Part shown: piece after piece, positions 45,658 to 54,571 of the stretch
Layout: each line of letters opens with the position of its first letter
How positions within the stretch are numbered: the first letter of the stretch is position 1
Source: Cognatazoarcus halotolerans
GTDB lineage: Bacteria > Pseudomonadota > Gammaproteobacteria > Burkholderiales > Rhodocyclaceae
DNA length: 64,000 bases
Direction: 5' to 3'
Assembly (NCBI RefSeq): GCF_009800965.1
Contig: NZ_WUAF01000005.1
Span: 186,001-250,000, forward strand
Translations under genes and position numbers: made by a program
Notes under the pieces: model-generated
Database searches by the model: none
Told to the model about the DNA's origin: nothing
The model's input: the letters and a program-made list of their open reading frames with translations, nothing else

Positions 45658-46551
45658 TCAGCTCCGCCGCCGTCGCGTGTTGAGAAAAATACCGCAAAAG
45701 ATCATGACGATTCCCGCAAGATGAAACCATGCCGGCCGCTCACCCAGAAAGACAGCCGCGAGCACCGTGCCAAAAACAGGCATGAGGTGCAGGAACAGGG
45801 CGCCTTTGTTGGCGCCAACCAGGGCAATGCCCCGATTGTAGAAAATGTAGCCGAGAAAGCTTGGAAAGACGCCGATGTAGAGCATGCCGGCAATCGATGT
45901 CGGGGTGAACGAGATCTCAAGGCCGCTTGCGTGTTCCACGACAGCGGCCGGAATCAGTGCAAGAAGTCCACAGACGATGAAGGCGGCGAGCGCCAGCATC
46001 GGATCCACGTCGGCCGGGCGCCATGCCAGCCCCACGGTATATAGCGCCCAGAACAACACGGCGAGCAACATCCAGAGATCTCCGGTATTGAGCGACAGAC
46101 TCGCTAGCACGGCCGGGCTCCCCCGCGCAACGATCAACAATACGCCGAAGAATGACACGAACACGCCCAGCGCCTCGGCACCAGTCAGGCGCTTTCCAAG
46201 AAACACCCAGGAGATCGCGACGGTGCAGATCGGGATGAAGGCGTTGAGAAGCGCTGCATTGGTTGCCGTGGTCGTACTCAAGGCAAGATAGGCAAATGCG
46301 TTGTAGCAGCATATGCCCGCAAGTCCCAGAAGCAGCAGGGCCGGCCAGGATGCGCGAAGGGTGCCCCATTGCCTGCGAAGCTGCGGAAGCGCGAAGGGGA
46401 GGGTGAGCAGCAGGGCGATGCTCCAGCGAATCGCGGCGAGGGAGAAGGGCGGGACCGCTTCCCGCAACCCGCGCCCCGCGACCATGTTGCCGGACCAGAA
46501 CAGTACTGTGAGGACGAGCAGAAGATAGGGGCGATCCAAGAGGCGGCGCAT
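45658..46551 (-). CDS. EamA family (drug/metabolite superfamily) transporter
   Basis: A 297-residue inner membrane protein with ten predicted helices in two EamA repeats (about 5-140 and 150-290). Typical are VLFWSGNMVAGRGLRE near the N-terminus, NAFAYLALSTTTATNAALLNAFIPI (in pieces) after helix 4, and the second-half LGYIFYNRGIALVGANKGALFLHLMPVFG (in pieces). Such proteins export amino acids or metabolites; the substrate is unknown. The ATG at 46551 avoids a long arginine-rich extension. It is divergent from relA and first in an operon with mtfA and flavodoxin. Confidence 0.85.
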   Translation of the reverse strand: MRRLLDRPYLLLVLTVLFWSGNMVAGRGLREAVPPFSLAAIRWSIALLLTLPFALPQLRRQWGTLRASWPALLLLGLAGICCYNAFAYLALSTTTATNAALLNAFIPICTVAISWVFLGKRLTGAEALGVFVSFFGVLLIVARGSPAVLASLSLNTGDLWMLLAVLFWALYTVGLAWRPADVDPMLALAAFIVCGLLALIPAAVVEHASGLEISFTPTSIAGMLYIGVFPSFLGYIFYNRGIALVGANKGALFLHLMPVFGTVLAAVFLGERPAWFHLAGIVMIFCGIFLNTRRRRS

Positions 46552-46666
46552 CGATACCGTTCCGGTTCCTTGCCCTGACGGCGTGCGGTACCTCACATAC
46601 CATTCGGAGGGCTGGGGTTTGGCTGGGCCGGCATTATCGGCCGCGAGCGCCAAACCGCCAATATGG

Positions 46667-46672
46667 GATAAT
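46667..46672 (+). promoter_or_regulatory. Candidate -10 box of relA; mRNA may be leaderless
   Basis: GATAAT ends eight bases before the ATG at 46680, so transcription would begin at or next to the start codon. No Shine-Dalgarno sequence lies before the ATG. The -35 region is poor. Confidence 0.4.
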
Positions 46673-46679
46673 CCGTAGC

Positions 46680-48881
46680 ATGGTTTCAGTGACCCATTCC
46701 ATTTCCGAGTCCGGCGTCGAGACGCCGCTGGATCTTCTCTGCGAGGGTCTCGTGCCCGAGGAGCGGAATCGCATCGAGGCCGCTGTCGCGCTCGTGCGTG
46801 GCGTCTATGAAGGCAAGACGCTAGGAACCGGGGAGCAGGTCTGGAATCACTGTCTGGGCATGACGCTGATCGCCTCGTCGCTGCGACTCGATGCCGATAC
46901 CCGACTCGCCGCACTGCTGTTTGCCCTTCCGCAGGAGATGGACGGCGGTCTGGCTTACATCGACACGCATTTCGGCGAGCATGTCGGGCGACTCGTCGAC
47001 GGGCTCTGGAAGCTCAACGGACTGCGCGTACTCACCCGTATTACCCGGACATCCGCGGCGCCCGAAATCCGCTCGCAGACGGAAACGCTGCGCAAGATGT
47101 TGCTGGCGCTGGTGGAAGACATCCGGGTGGTCATCCTGCGGCTCGCATCGCGGACCCAGACCTTGCGTTTCCTGACCGATCATCCCGGCGAAAAGCGCGC
47201 CGACATCGCCAGGGAGAGTCTGGATATCTATGCGCCGCTGGCGAACCGTCTTGGTGTATGGCAGCTGAAATGGGAACTCGAGGATCTTTCCTTCCGTTTC
47301 CTGGAGCCCGATACCTACAAGCGGATCGCAAAGATGCTCGACGAACGTCGCGTCGAGCGCCAGAACTTTATCGAAGAGGCCGTGGAGCGGCTGCGTGCCG
47401 AGATCGCGAAGCTCGGCGTCAAGGCCGAGATATACGGGCGGCCGAAGCACATCTACAGCATCTATAACAAGATGCGCTCGAAGCGTCTCGATTTTTCTCA
47501 GGTCTACGATGTTCGGGCGCTGCGGGTGCTGGTCGACGACATCAAGGATTGCTACACCGCCTTGGGCGTTGTCCATCAGATCTGGACGCCGATTCCAGAT
47601 GAATACGACGATTACATTCTGAAGCCGAAGGGCAATAACTATCAGAGCCTTCATACTGCGGTGCGTGCCGCGGATGGACGTGCCCTGGAGGTTCAGATCC
47701 GCACCCATGACATGCATCGACATGCGGAACTCGGCGTTGCCGCGCACTGGCGCTACAAGGAAGGCTCGGGCCCGTCGAGCGGTGGATACGACGACAAGAT
47801 CGCGCTACTGCGCAATCTGCTCTCGTGGCGCGACGAGGTGGCCGATTCGGCCGATTGGGTTGAACAGTACAAGCGCGCTTCGCTCGATGACACGATTTAT
47901 GTCCTGACGCCGCAGGGTCGCGTGATCGACCTGCCGCGCGGCGCGACACCGATCGATTTTGCCTACCGCCTGCATACCGACGTGGGACATCGCTGCCGGG
48001 GTGCGAAGGTGGACGGCCAGTTGCTGCCGCTCAATAAACCTCTGGAAAGTGGTCAGACGGTAGAAATCGTGACGGCCAAGGAGGGCGGCCCATCGCGCGA
48101 CTGGCTCAACAGCCTGCAGGGTTACGTCGCCACCGGCCGTGCCCGGCAGAAGATCAAGCACTATTTCAGCGAGCAGGAAGAGGCTGAACTCCTTGCTCGG
48201 GGGCGCAACGCGATCATTCGGGAAATGCAGCGCGAGGGGCGGACACAGCTCAACATCGACGAGTTGGCGACCCGGCTTGGTTTCAAAAGCGCAGAAGCGA
48301 TGTTTCTTGCGGCAGGGCGAGGCGAAGTCGGCTCCCGGACCTTGCAGACCGCCCTCAGGGGTGCGCCACAGCCGGTCGCCCAGCCTGTTGCGCCGCGTGC
48401 GCCGCAGCGCGGTCGCGGAGTAGGAGCGAGTGAGCAGGTACTTGTCGTTGGTGTTGGAAAATTGATGACGTCATTGGGCAGATGCTGTCGTCCAGCGCCG
48501 CCCGACGCGATAGAAGGCTTCGTGACGCGTGGTCGCGGCGTCTCCATTCACCGGGTTGACTGCAACGACTTCCAGCATCTTGCCCATCGTCATCCGGAAC
48601 GTGTCGTGAGCGCTGAGTGGGGTGAAGGCGCCGAAGCGGGCAGGCCTGCGGTCTATCCGATGGAGATCCTTGTCGAAGCACAGGATAGGCAGGGGCTCCT
48701 GCGCGACGTCTCCGAGGTTCTTTCGAAGGAAAAGCTCAACGTCATCGCGGTCAACACCGTATCGAAATCAGGTTCGGCGCGGATGAAGTTTACCGTCGAG
48801 GTGACCGGTGTGCCGCAGCTGCAGCGCGCGATGAACCTGATCGCCGAAGTTCCGGGCGTCTCGCGGGCAAGGCGCGTGTAA
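46680..48881 (+). CDS. relA: (p)ppGpp synthetase RelA
   Basis: Ribosome-associated GTP pyrophosphokinase of the stringent response. The 733-residue protein has an N-terminal HD-like domain whose catalytic pair is lost: where SpoT has HD it reads LLFALPQEM (about 80-88), so hydrolase activity is not expected. The synthetase domain (about 230-370) has GRPKHIYSIYNKM, VYDVRALRVLV, and DYILKPKGNNYQSLHTAV with the conserved residues. Then come TGS (about 400-465, VLTPQGRVIDLP), a zinc-finger-like CC region (GRCCRPAPPD) and a C-terminal ACT domain. It stands beside ppk and ppx, and (p)ppGpp inhibits Ppx in E. coli. Confidence 0.94.
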   Translation: MVSVTHSISESGVETPLDLLCEGLVPEERNRIEAAVALVRGVYEGKTLGTGEQVWNHCLGMTLIASSLRLDADTRLAALLFALPQEMDGGLAYIDTHFGEHVGRLVDGLWKLNGLRVLTRITRTSAAPEIRSQTETLRKMLLALVEDIRVVILRLASRTQTLRFLTDHPGEKRADIARESLDIYAPLANRLGVWQLKWELEDLSFRFLEPDTYKRIAKMLDERRVERQNFIEEAVERLRAEIAKLGVKAEIYGRPKHIYSIYNKMRSKRLDFSQVYDVRALRVLVDDIKDCYTALGVVHQIWTPIPDEYDDYILKPKGNNYQSLHTAVRAADGRALEVQIRTHDMHRHAELGVAAHWRYKEGSGPSSGGYDDKIALLRNLLSWRDEVADSADWVEQYKRASLDDTIYVLTPQGRVIDLPRGATPIDFAYRLHTDVGHRCRGAKVDGQLLPLNKPLESGQTVEIVTAKEGGPSRDWLNSLQGYVATGRARQKIKHYFSEQEEAELLARGRNAIIREMQREGRTQLNIDELATRLGFKSAEAMFLAAGRGEVGSRTLQTALRGAPQPVAQPVAPRAPQRGRGVGASEQVLVVGVGKLMTSLGRCCRPAPPDAIEGFVTRGRGVSIHRVDCNDFQHLAHRHPERVVSAEWGEGAEAGRPAVYPMEILVEAQDRQGLLRDVSEVLSKEKLNVIAVNTVSKSGSARMKFTVEVTGVPQLQRAMNLIAEVPGVSRARRV

Positions 48882-48888
48882 CGCGCCT
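48870..48888. terminator. Hairpin at the convergent relA/ppk ends
   Basis: AGGCGCG-TGTAA-CGCGCCT: a 7-bp helix whose loop contains the relA stop codon. It is 18 bases from the ppk stop on the other strand. No T tract. Confidence 0.45.
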
Positions 48889-48906
48889 GTCCGGGATATG
48901 CATCGT

Positions 48907-50985
48907 CTACCGCGCACCAAGTTCCTGCATCAGGATGGTTTGCGCTGAACGTCGTGTTCCGCGGGGTGTGCGGCGACGGTAATTTCCGTCGGGAAGCATT
49001 TCCCATGCCTGGCAGTTGTCCCCGATGTACGGACGCAGGCCCTCCTTGATGACCCTGCGCTTGACCTTGCTGTCGAGGATAGGGAAGGCCACCTCTATGC
49101 GGCGGAAGAAATTTCGGTCCATCCAGTCAGCGCTTGAGAGATAGACATTGTCTTCGCCGTCGGCATGAAAATGGAAGATGCGGTGATGTTCGAGAAAGCG
49201 CCCGACGATGGAGCGTACACGGATGTTCTCTGACAGGCCGGGCACGCCTGGGCGCAGGGCGCACGGGCCGCGAACGATCAGGTCAATCTGTACGCCGGCC
49301 TTTGAAGCCTCGTACAGCGCAAGAATCGTCTCGGGCTCAAGCAAGGCGTTCATCTTCGCCATGATGCGGGCCGGCCTGCCGGCAGTCGCGATCGCCGCCT
49401 CTGCCTGAATCGCCTTGACCACGTTGGGCTGCAGCGTGAAGGGAGCCTGCCACAGGTGTTTCAAGGTGCTCGCGGTACCGAGGCCGGTCAGCTGCTTGAA
49501 GATCTCGGCAACGTCGGCACCCATCTCTTCGTTCGCTGTCAAAAGGCCGAAGTCGGTATAGAACCTTGTCGTTCCAGGATGATAATTGCCGGTGCCGAGA
49601 TGTACATAGCGACGCAGGCGGTCGTCCTCTCGACGCACCAGCATCAGGAGCTTTGCATGGGTCTTGTAACCGAAGACCCCGTAGACGACGTGTACGCCGA
49701 CATCCTCGAGCTTCGCCGCCCATGCAATGTTGGCTTCTTCATCGAAACGCGCCATCAACTCGAGGACGACGGTCACTTCCTTGCCTTTCTGTGCTGCGCG
49801 CATGAGGTGCTGCATGAGCACCGAATCCGTGCCGGTGCGATAGACCGTCATCTTGATCGCAAGCACTTGCGGGTCTTCCGCAGCGGCTTCGATAAGGTTG
49901 ATGACAGGTTCGAAACTCTGGAACGGATGATGCAGCAGAATGTCCTGCTTGCGGATGGCCTCGAACAGGTCGCAGCGCTGATCGAGCGCCTTGGGTCGAC
50001 CAGGTACGAACGGCGGAAACTTGAGATCGGGCCGATCGACCCGATCGGGAATCTGCATCAGCCGTACCAGGTTGACGATGCCCGGTGTGCGGTAAAGGTC
50101 GCTGGGGCTCAGGTTGAACTGCTGCATGAGGAATTCACCCATCCGCTCCGAGCAGTTGTCGGCAACCTCGAGCCGAACGCCATCCCCGAAATGACGCTGT
50201 TGCAGTTCGCCCTTGAGGGTCGCACGCAAATCCTTGACTTCTTCCTCGTCGACAAACAGATCCGAATTACGGGTTACCCTGAACTGATAGCAGCCCAGTA
50301 CGTTCATGCCGGAGAAGAGTTCGCCAACGTGGGCGTGCAGCACCGACGAAAGAAACACGAAGCCGTGATCGACCCCGGTGATCTCCTTCGGCAACTGGAT
50401 TACCCGGGGCAGGGCGCGCGGCGCCTGGACGATCGCCGCGCCGGAGTCTCGACCGAATGCATCGAGGCCTTCGAGTTCCACCGCGAAATTGAGGCTCTTG
50501 TTAAGCACCCTGGGGAACGGATGAGCCGGGTCAAGTCCGATCGGAGTGAGCACGGGCATCACATGGTTGAGAAAGTAGTCGTGGATCCAGGCCTGCTGCT
50601 CCGGCGACCAGGTGCCACGGCGAATGAATACGATGCCCTCGCGCGCCAGCGCTGGAAGGATGGAATCGTTGAGCAGCGCGTACTGCTCACTGATGATGTC
50701 ATGCACAGCCCTGCTGACGCGAAGGAACAGTTCCTGTGTGGTAAGCCCGTCCGAGGCGACACGATGGCTGCCTAGCCTGATCTGCTCCTTGATGCCGCTC
50801 ACACGGATTTCGAAGAATTCGTCGAGGTTGCTCGATACGATGCACAGGAAGCGCAGGCGCTCGAGCAGCGGTACCGAGGGGTCCGCGGCCTGGGATAGTA
50901 CCCGCCGTTGAAATCGGAGCAATGAAAGCTCGCGGTTGATGAACTGCACCGGGTCAATTTCCAGGAGCCTGCTTGATCGATTCAT
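48907..50985 (-). CDS. ppk1: Polyphosphate kinase 1
   Basis: Makes inorganic polyphosphate from ATP at the membrane. The 692-residue protein has the four PPK1 domains: an N-terminal helical domain (QFINRELSLLRFQRRVL), the head domain, and two PLD-like catalytic domains. GVFGYKTHAKLLMLVRR carries the histidine that is phosphorylated, and GNYHPGTTRFYTDFGLLTANEEMGADV (in pieces) follows. HHPFQSFEPV is the conserved ATP-side segment. It is divergent from ppx with a 168-base gap carrying a Pho box on the ppk side, so induction by phosphate starvation is likely. Confidence 0.96.
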   Translation of the reverse strand: MNRSSRLLEIDPVQFINRELSLLRFQRRVLSQAADPSVPLLERLRFLCIVSSNLDEFFEIRVSGIKEQIRLGSHRVASDGLTTQELFLRVSRAVHDIISEQYALLNDSILPALAREGIVFIRRGTWSPEQQAWIHDYFLNHVMPVLTPIGLDPAHPFPRVLNKSLNFAVELEGLDAFGRDSGAAIVQAPRALPRVIQLPKEITGVDHGFVFLSSVLHAHVGELFSGMNVLGCYQFRVTRNSDLFVDEEEVKDLRATLKGELQQRHFGDGVRLEVADNCSERMGEFLMQQFNLSPSDLYRTPGIVNLVRLMQIPDRVDRPDLKFPPFVPGRPKALDQRCDLFEAIRKQDILLHHPFQSFEPVINLIEAAAEDPQVLAIKMTVYRTGTDSVLMQHLMRAAQKGKEVTVVLELMARFDEEANIAWAAKLEDVGVHVVYGVFGYKTHAKLLMLVRREDDRLRRYVHLGTGNYHPGTTRFYTDFGLLTANEEMGADVAEIFKQLTGLGTASTLKHLWQAPFTLQPNVVKAIQAEAAIATAGRPARIMAKMNALLEPETILALYEASKAGVQIDLIVRGPCALRPGVPGLSENIRVRSIVGRFLEHHRIFHFHADGEDNVYLSSADWMDRNFFRRIEVAFPILDSKVKRRVIKEGLRPYIGDNCQAWEMLPDGNYRRRTPRGTRRSAQTILMQELGAR

Positions 50986-51014
50986 GCCTCTTCCACGAAG
51001 TGATGCAACGCGAA

Positions 51015-51048
51015 ATTATGTGACATCAGGATTACAGAAACATGACAC
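51015..51048 (-). promoter_or_regulatory. Pho box and -10 element of ppk
   Basis: On the minus strand, GTGTCATGTTTCTGTAAT (51048-51031) matches the PhoB box as two TGTCA-like half-sites 11 bases apart. Exactly ten bases later is CATAAT (51020-51015) as the -10, the same spacing as in E. coli phoA. A third half-site TGTCA (51025-51021) continues the 11-base period. The element lies 30-63 bases before the ppk ATG. Confidence 0.8.
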
Positions 51049-51078
51049 AACGCGAGAGAAAACATTCCTGGACGCGGC

Positions 51079-51106
51079 TTGGGAAGTCCATCGCGGGGTG
51101 TAGAAT
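51079..51106 (+). promoter_or_regulatory. Candidate sigma70 promoter of ppx
   Basis: TTGGGA (51079-51084), a 16-base spacer, then TAGAAT (51101-51106), 48 bases before the ppx ATG. It is separate from the ppk Pho box on the other strand. Confidence 0.5.
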
Positions 51107-51153
51107 CCGGCGGATACATTGCCCGGAAAGTGCATGGCACTGAATACCCCTCG

Positions 51154-52668
51154 ATGAATAAAGACCTGATTGCCGCCATAGACCTCGGTTCGAACAGTTT
51201 CCGTTTGCAGGTAGGACGGATTGTGAACGATCAGATTTATCCGCTGGACGGCCTGAAGGAGTCGGTACGATTGGCAGCCGGACTGTCGATCGACAAATAT
51301 CTCGACAACGCCGCCCAGCAGCGCGGAGTCACGGCCCTCCGGCGCTTCAACGAGCGCCTGGGTGGTTTCGCGGGCGATGCGGTGCGCGCGGTGGCCACCA
51401 ACACGCTTCGGGTCGCAAAGAATTCGCCCGAATTCCTGATCCGGGCCGAAACCGCTCTCGGATTTCCGATCGAGGTCATCGCTGGACGGGAGGAAGCGCG
51501 GCTTATCTACGTTGGCGTGGCGCACACCTTGCCGGATCCTCACAAGCAGCAACTCGTGGTGGACATCGGCGGCGGCTCGACCGAGTTCATCATCGGCAAG
51601 AGCTTCGAGCCCCTGATGCTCGAATCCCTTTATATGGGTTGCGTGGGATTCAGTCTGCGATATTTTCCCAACGGCACAATCGACAAGCGTGGTCTGAAAG
51701 AAGCCGAACTGGCTGCTCGCAGGGAGTTGCAGGCGATTGCCCATCCTTACCGCGAGGTTGGCTGGGAGGAAGCAGTTGGGTCGAGCGGAAGCGCGAAGGC
51801 ACTGCTGGAAATCCTTGAACAGAATGGTCTTGCCGAGGGGGCGATTACCCTCGACGGCCTGGAGCGATTGCGTACCATACTGCTCAAGGCGGGCAGCCTC
51901 GATCGTCTTCAGATCGGAGGATTGAAGGCGGATAGATTGCCGGTGCTCTTCGGTGGGTTCGCGATCATGTCCGCAATTTTTCGCGAGTTCGGACTCGAGC
52001 GGATGATTTTCTCGGAAGGCGCGCTCAGGCTCGGCGTTCTTTATGACCTGCTCGGTCGGTACCACCATCACGACCTGCGTGATGCAACGGTTACCGCCTT
52101 TCTCTCGCGTTATAGCGTCGATGTCCGGCATGCGACGCAGGTTGCCGATACTGCTTGCATGCTATTCAACCAGATCGTACCGGAAGCAGACGATCCGGAC
52201 GGGCAGGACGGGCGCTTCCTGCGCTGGGCGGCAATGCTGCATGAAAGCGGTGTTTCGGTGGCCCACTCCAGCTTCCATAAACACAGCGCCTATATTCTCG
52301 CCAATGCGGACATGCCGGGTTTCTCCCGCATGGACCAGGCCCGTCTGTCACGCATCGTGCTGGCGCACCGCGGCAAACTGACGAAGGTCTCGTCGATCGA
52401 CTCCGGAAGTCCGGACTGGCTGCTCATCCTGTGTCTGCGACTTGCGGCGGTGCTTCATCGAGCGCGCGACGGGCGCGGCATGCCGCCGATTCGGCTCGCG
52501 AGGGATGCCGGCGCCTATGTTCTCAGCGCGGACCGCGATTGGCTGGATGCCTTGCCGCTCACGCTTGCCGCGCTTCATGATGAGGAACGGCACTGGAGCA
52601 GCGTCGGACGGGTTCTGGCGGTGCGCAAGGATGGCAGCGGCGGCCTGTCGGCAAGTCTTGCCGCCTGA
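51154..52668 (+). CDS. ppx: Exopolyphosphatase / guanosine pentaphosphatase (Ppx/GppA)
   Basis: Removes terminal phosphates from polyphosphate, and in related proteins pppGpp to ppGpp. The 504-residue ASKHA-fold protein begins AAIDLGSNSFRLQVGR (phosphate 1 loop). It has ATNTLRVAKN, the catalytic-glutamate region GREEARLIYVGV, VVDIGGGSTEFI (phosphate 2 loop), SSGSAKALLE, and a C-terminal HD-like helical domain (about 310-480) with the HESG and KHSAYI motifs. Partner and opposite of ppk1, transcribed away from it. mlaE starts 11 bases after its stop. Confidence 0.94.
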   Translation: MNKDLIAAIDLGSNSFRLQVGRIVNDQIYPLDGLKESVRLAAGLSIDKYLDNAAQQRGVTALRRFNERLGGFAGDAVRAVATNTLRVAKNSPEFLIRAETALGFPIEVIAGREEARLIYVGVAHTLPDPHKQQLVVDIGGGSTEFIIGKSFEPLMLESLYMGCVGFSLRYFPNGTIDKRGLKEAELAARRELQAIAHPYREVGWEEAVGSSGSAKALLEILEQNGLAEGAITLDGLERLRTILLKAGSLDRLQIGGLKADRLPVLFGGFAIMSAIFREFGLERMIFSEGALRLGVLYDLLGRYHHHDLRDATVTAFLSRYSVDVRHATQVADTACMLFNQIVPEADDPDGQDGRFLRWAAMLHESGVSVAHSSFHKHSAYILANADMPGFSRMDQARLSRIVLAHRGKLTKVSSIDSGSPDWLLILCLRLAAVLHRARDGRGMPPIRLARDAGAYVLSADRDWLDALPLTLAALHDEERHWSSVGRVLAVRKDGSGGLSASLAA

Positions 52669-52679
52669 GATTGCATTCG

Positions 52680-53798
52680 ATGACTGGACTTGGGGGGGCA
52701 GAAGCGCCACGGGTCGAGATAATCGGGGAGCGTGTCCAGCTATCCGGCGAATGGACCCTTCTGCGACTTTCACCCGAGCTTCAGCACATTCGCACTCGAT
52801 TGCACGTTTCATCCCCGAGCTTCTGGGACATGACAGGGGTCTCGCGCCTCGACAATTTCGGCGCACAGCTATTGTGGCGCGCGTGGGATTCGGCCCTTCC
52901 GGACTCAGCTGAGATTCCCGGCAATCTGAGAGCGGTCTTCGAACGGCTTGCCCACACCGAGGTCGCTGTGCCTCCCCGTCCTTTGGGCGACGGCATCCTC
53001 GCTCCCATTCTTGCTGTCGGGAGATCGGTACTCCGATTCCGCAACCACCTTGGCGACTTCGTCGTTCTGCTTGGTCAGCTGGCGATCGACGCGGCCTTTG
53101 TTTTCCGCCATCCCACGCAGGCGCCTTGGCTCGAGTTTTCTGCCAACCTTTTCAAGGTGGGCGTACGGGCGATGCCGGTAACGGCGCTCGTCGGGTTCCT
53201 CATCGGCGTCGTGCTCTCCTATCTCTCGGCGCTTCAATTGAAGGCCTTTGGCGCCGACGTCTTCATTGTGAACATCCTCGGTCTCGGCATCATTCGTGAG
53301 CTTGGTCCCGTTCTCGTGTCTGTTCTGGTGGCTGGCCGCTCGGGCTCGGCGATGACCGCTCAACTGGGCGTCATGCGCGTTACCGAAGAGATCGATGCAC
53401 TGTCCACAATGGGCATATCCCGATACCTTCGCCTCGTCGCGCCAAAGGTCGCGGCGCTGACCTGTGCAATGCCGCTATTGGTCTTGTGGACATCGGCGGT
53501 CGCGCTATTCGGTGGCATGGTATCTGCCCGGATACAGCTCGATATCGGCTTCAGTTTTTTCCTTGAAACGCTGCCGCGTGTCGTGCCGCTCGCCAATCTA
53601 TACATTGCCCTGCTGAAAGGCGCGACTTTCGGCTTGCTGATCGCTCTGGTTGCGTGCCATTTCGGACTGCGAGTCAAACCCAATACGGAAAGCCTGTCTG
53701 CGAACACGACTGCATCGGTGGTCAGTGCGATTACCGTGGTGATCCTCGTCGATGCGATTTTCGCGATTGCGACACGCAATATCGGAGTGCCGATATGA
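52680..53798 (+). CDS. mlaE: MlaE-type ABC transporter permease with N-terminal STAS-like domain
   Basis: Permease of an MCE/Mla lipid transporter. The 372-residue protein is about 110 residues longer than E. coli MlaE. The extra N-terminal part (about 5-85) has the look of a STAS domain (VEIIGERVQLSGEWTLLRL, then FWDMTGVSRLDNFGAQLLWRAW in pieces), the role that separate MlaB plays elsewhere. The permease part (about 120-370) has five or six helices with RELGPVLVSVLVAGRSGSAMTAQLGVM (in pieces), the family signature. The ATG at 52680 is used; a TTG nine bases earlier is possible. Confidence 0.88.
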   Translation: MTGLGGAEAPRVEIIGERVQLSGEWTLLRLSPELQHIRTRLHVSSPSFWDMTGVSRLDNFGAQLLWRAWDSALPDSAEIPGNLRAVFERLAHTEVAVPPRPLGDGILAPILAVGRSVLRFRNHLGDFVVLLGQLAIDAAFVFRHPTQAPWLEFSANLFKVGVRAMPVTALVGFLIGVVLSYLSALQLKAFGADVFIVNILGLGIIRELGPVLVSVLVAGRSGSAMTAQLGVMRVTEEIDALSTMGISRYLRLVAPKVAALTCAMPLLVLWTSAVALFGGMVSARIQLDIGFSFFLETLPRVVPLANLYIALLKGATFGLLIALVACHFGLRVKPNTESLSANTTASVVSAITVVILVDAIFAIATRNIGVPI

Positions 53799-54571
53799 GC
53801 GGGGCCGTGATCGAGTTGCGAGGCCTGTCAACCCGATTTGGTGACGTCTGGGTCCACAGGGGCATCGACCTACGGCTGGAAGCCGGGCAGGTCACCGCGC
53901 TGGTCGGGGGCTCGGGAAGCGGCAAGACGACCCTGCTGAGACAGATGGTCGGCCTGCTGCGGCCAGCAGAGGGCGAAGTGCGGCTATTCGGCGAACCGCT
54001 CTTTTCCGGAGGAAGGCTCGAACAGGCCGCCCGTCGACGCAGGTTTGGCATGTTGTTTCAGCAAGGTGCCCTATTCTCCGCGTTGAACGTGTATGAAAAC
54101 GTTGCGTTTCCGTTGCGCGAGATGCGGACGCTCACCCGCGAGGAGATCGACGATCTGGTCATGCTTAAGCTCGCCATGGTCGAACTGCGTCCGGAGCACG
54201 CGTTATTGATGCCGGCCGAACTCTCAGGGGGGATGATCAAGCGGGTTGCGTTGGCGCGGGCACTCGCCCTTGAGCCCGAGCTTCTCCTGCTCGACGAGCC
54301 GACTGCCGGTCTCGATCCCGACCGTAGCGCAGGCTTTGTCCGGTTGATTCGTGAATTGCAGCGGCAACTGGGCTTCACGGTCGTTCTGGTCACCCATGAC
54401 CTGGATACGTTGGCGGCACTCTCCAGTCGTATCGCCGTGCTCGCCGAAGGGCGTATTCTTGCGTTCGGTACGCTCGACGAGATCGTGCAGATCGACGATC
54501 CGTTCATCGAGAGGTTCTTCCTTGGCGAGCGCAGTAGAGCGGCGCTTGTCCGTGGCAAGGAGGCGAACTGA
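53795..54571 (+). CDS. mlaF: MlaF-type ABC transporter ATP-binding protein
   Basis: ATPase that drives lipid movement between inner and outer membrane. The 258-residue protein has Walker A GGSGSGKT (38-45), a Q-loop in MLFQQGALF, ABC signature ELSGGMIKRVALARAL, Walker B LLLLDEPTAGLDP, and the H-loop in LVTHDLDTL. The LSGGM form and length match MlaF. The ATG overlaps the mlaE stop (ATGA) and its own stop overlaps the mlaD ATG, so the three are made together. Confidence 0.93.
   Translation: MSGAVIELRGLSTRFGDVWVHRGIDLRLEAGQVTALVGGSGSGKTTLLRQMVGLLRPAEGEVRLFGEPLFSGGRLEQAARRRRFGMLFQQGALFSALNVYENVAFPLREMRTLTREEIDDLVMLKLAMVELRPEHALLMPAELSGGMIKRVALARALALEPELLLLDEPTAGLDPDRSAGFVRLIRELQRQLGFTVVLVTHDLDTLAALSSRIAVLAEGRILAFGTLDEIVQIDDPFIERFFLGERSRAALVRGKEAN

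Noticed and set aside
49456-50775. 439-codon open frame opposite ppk1
   Set aside because: Antisense shadow of a certain gene.
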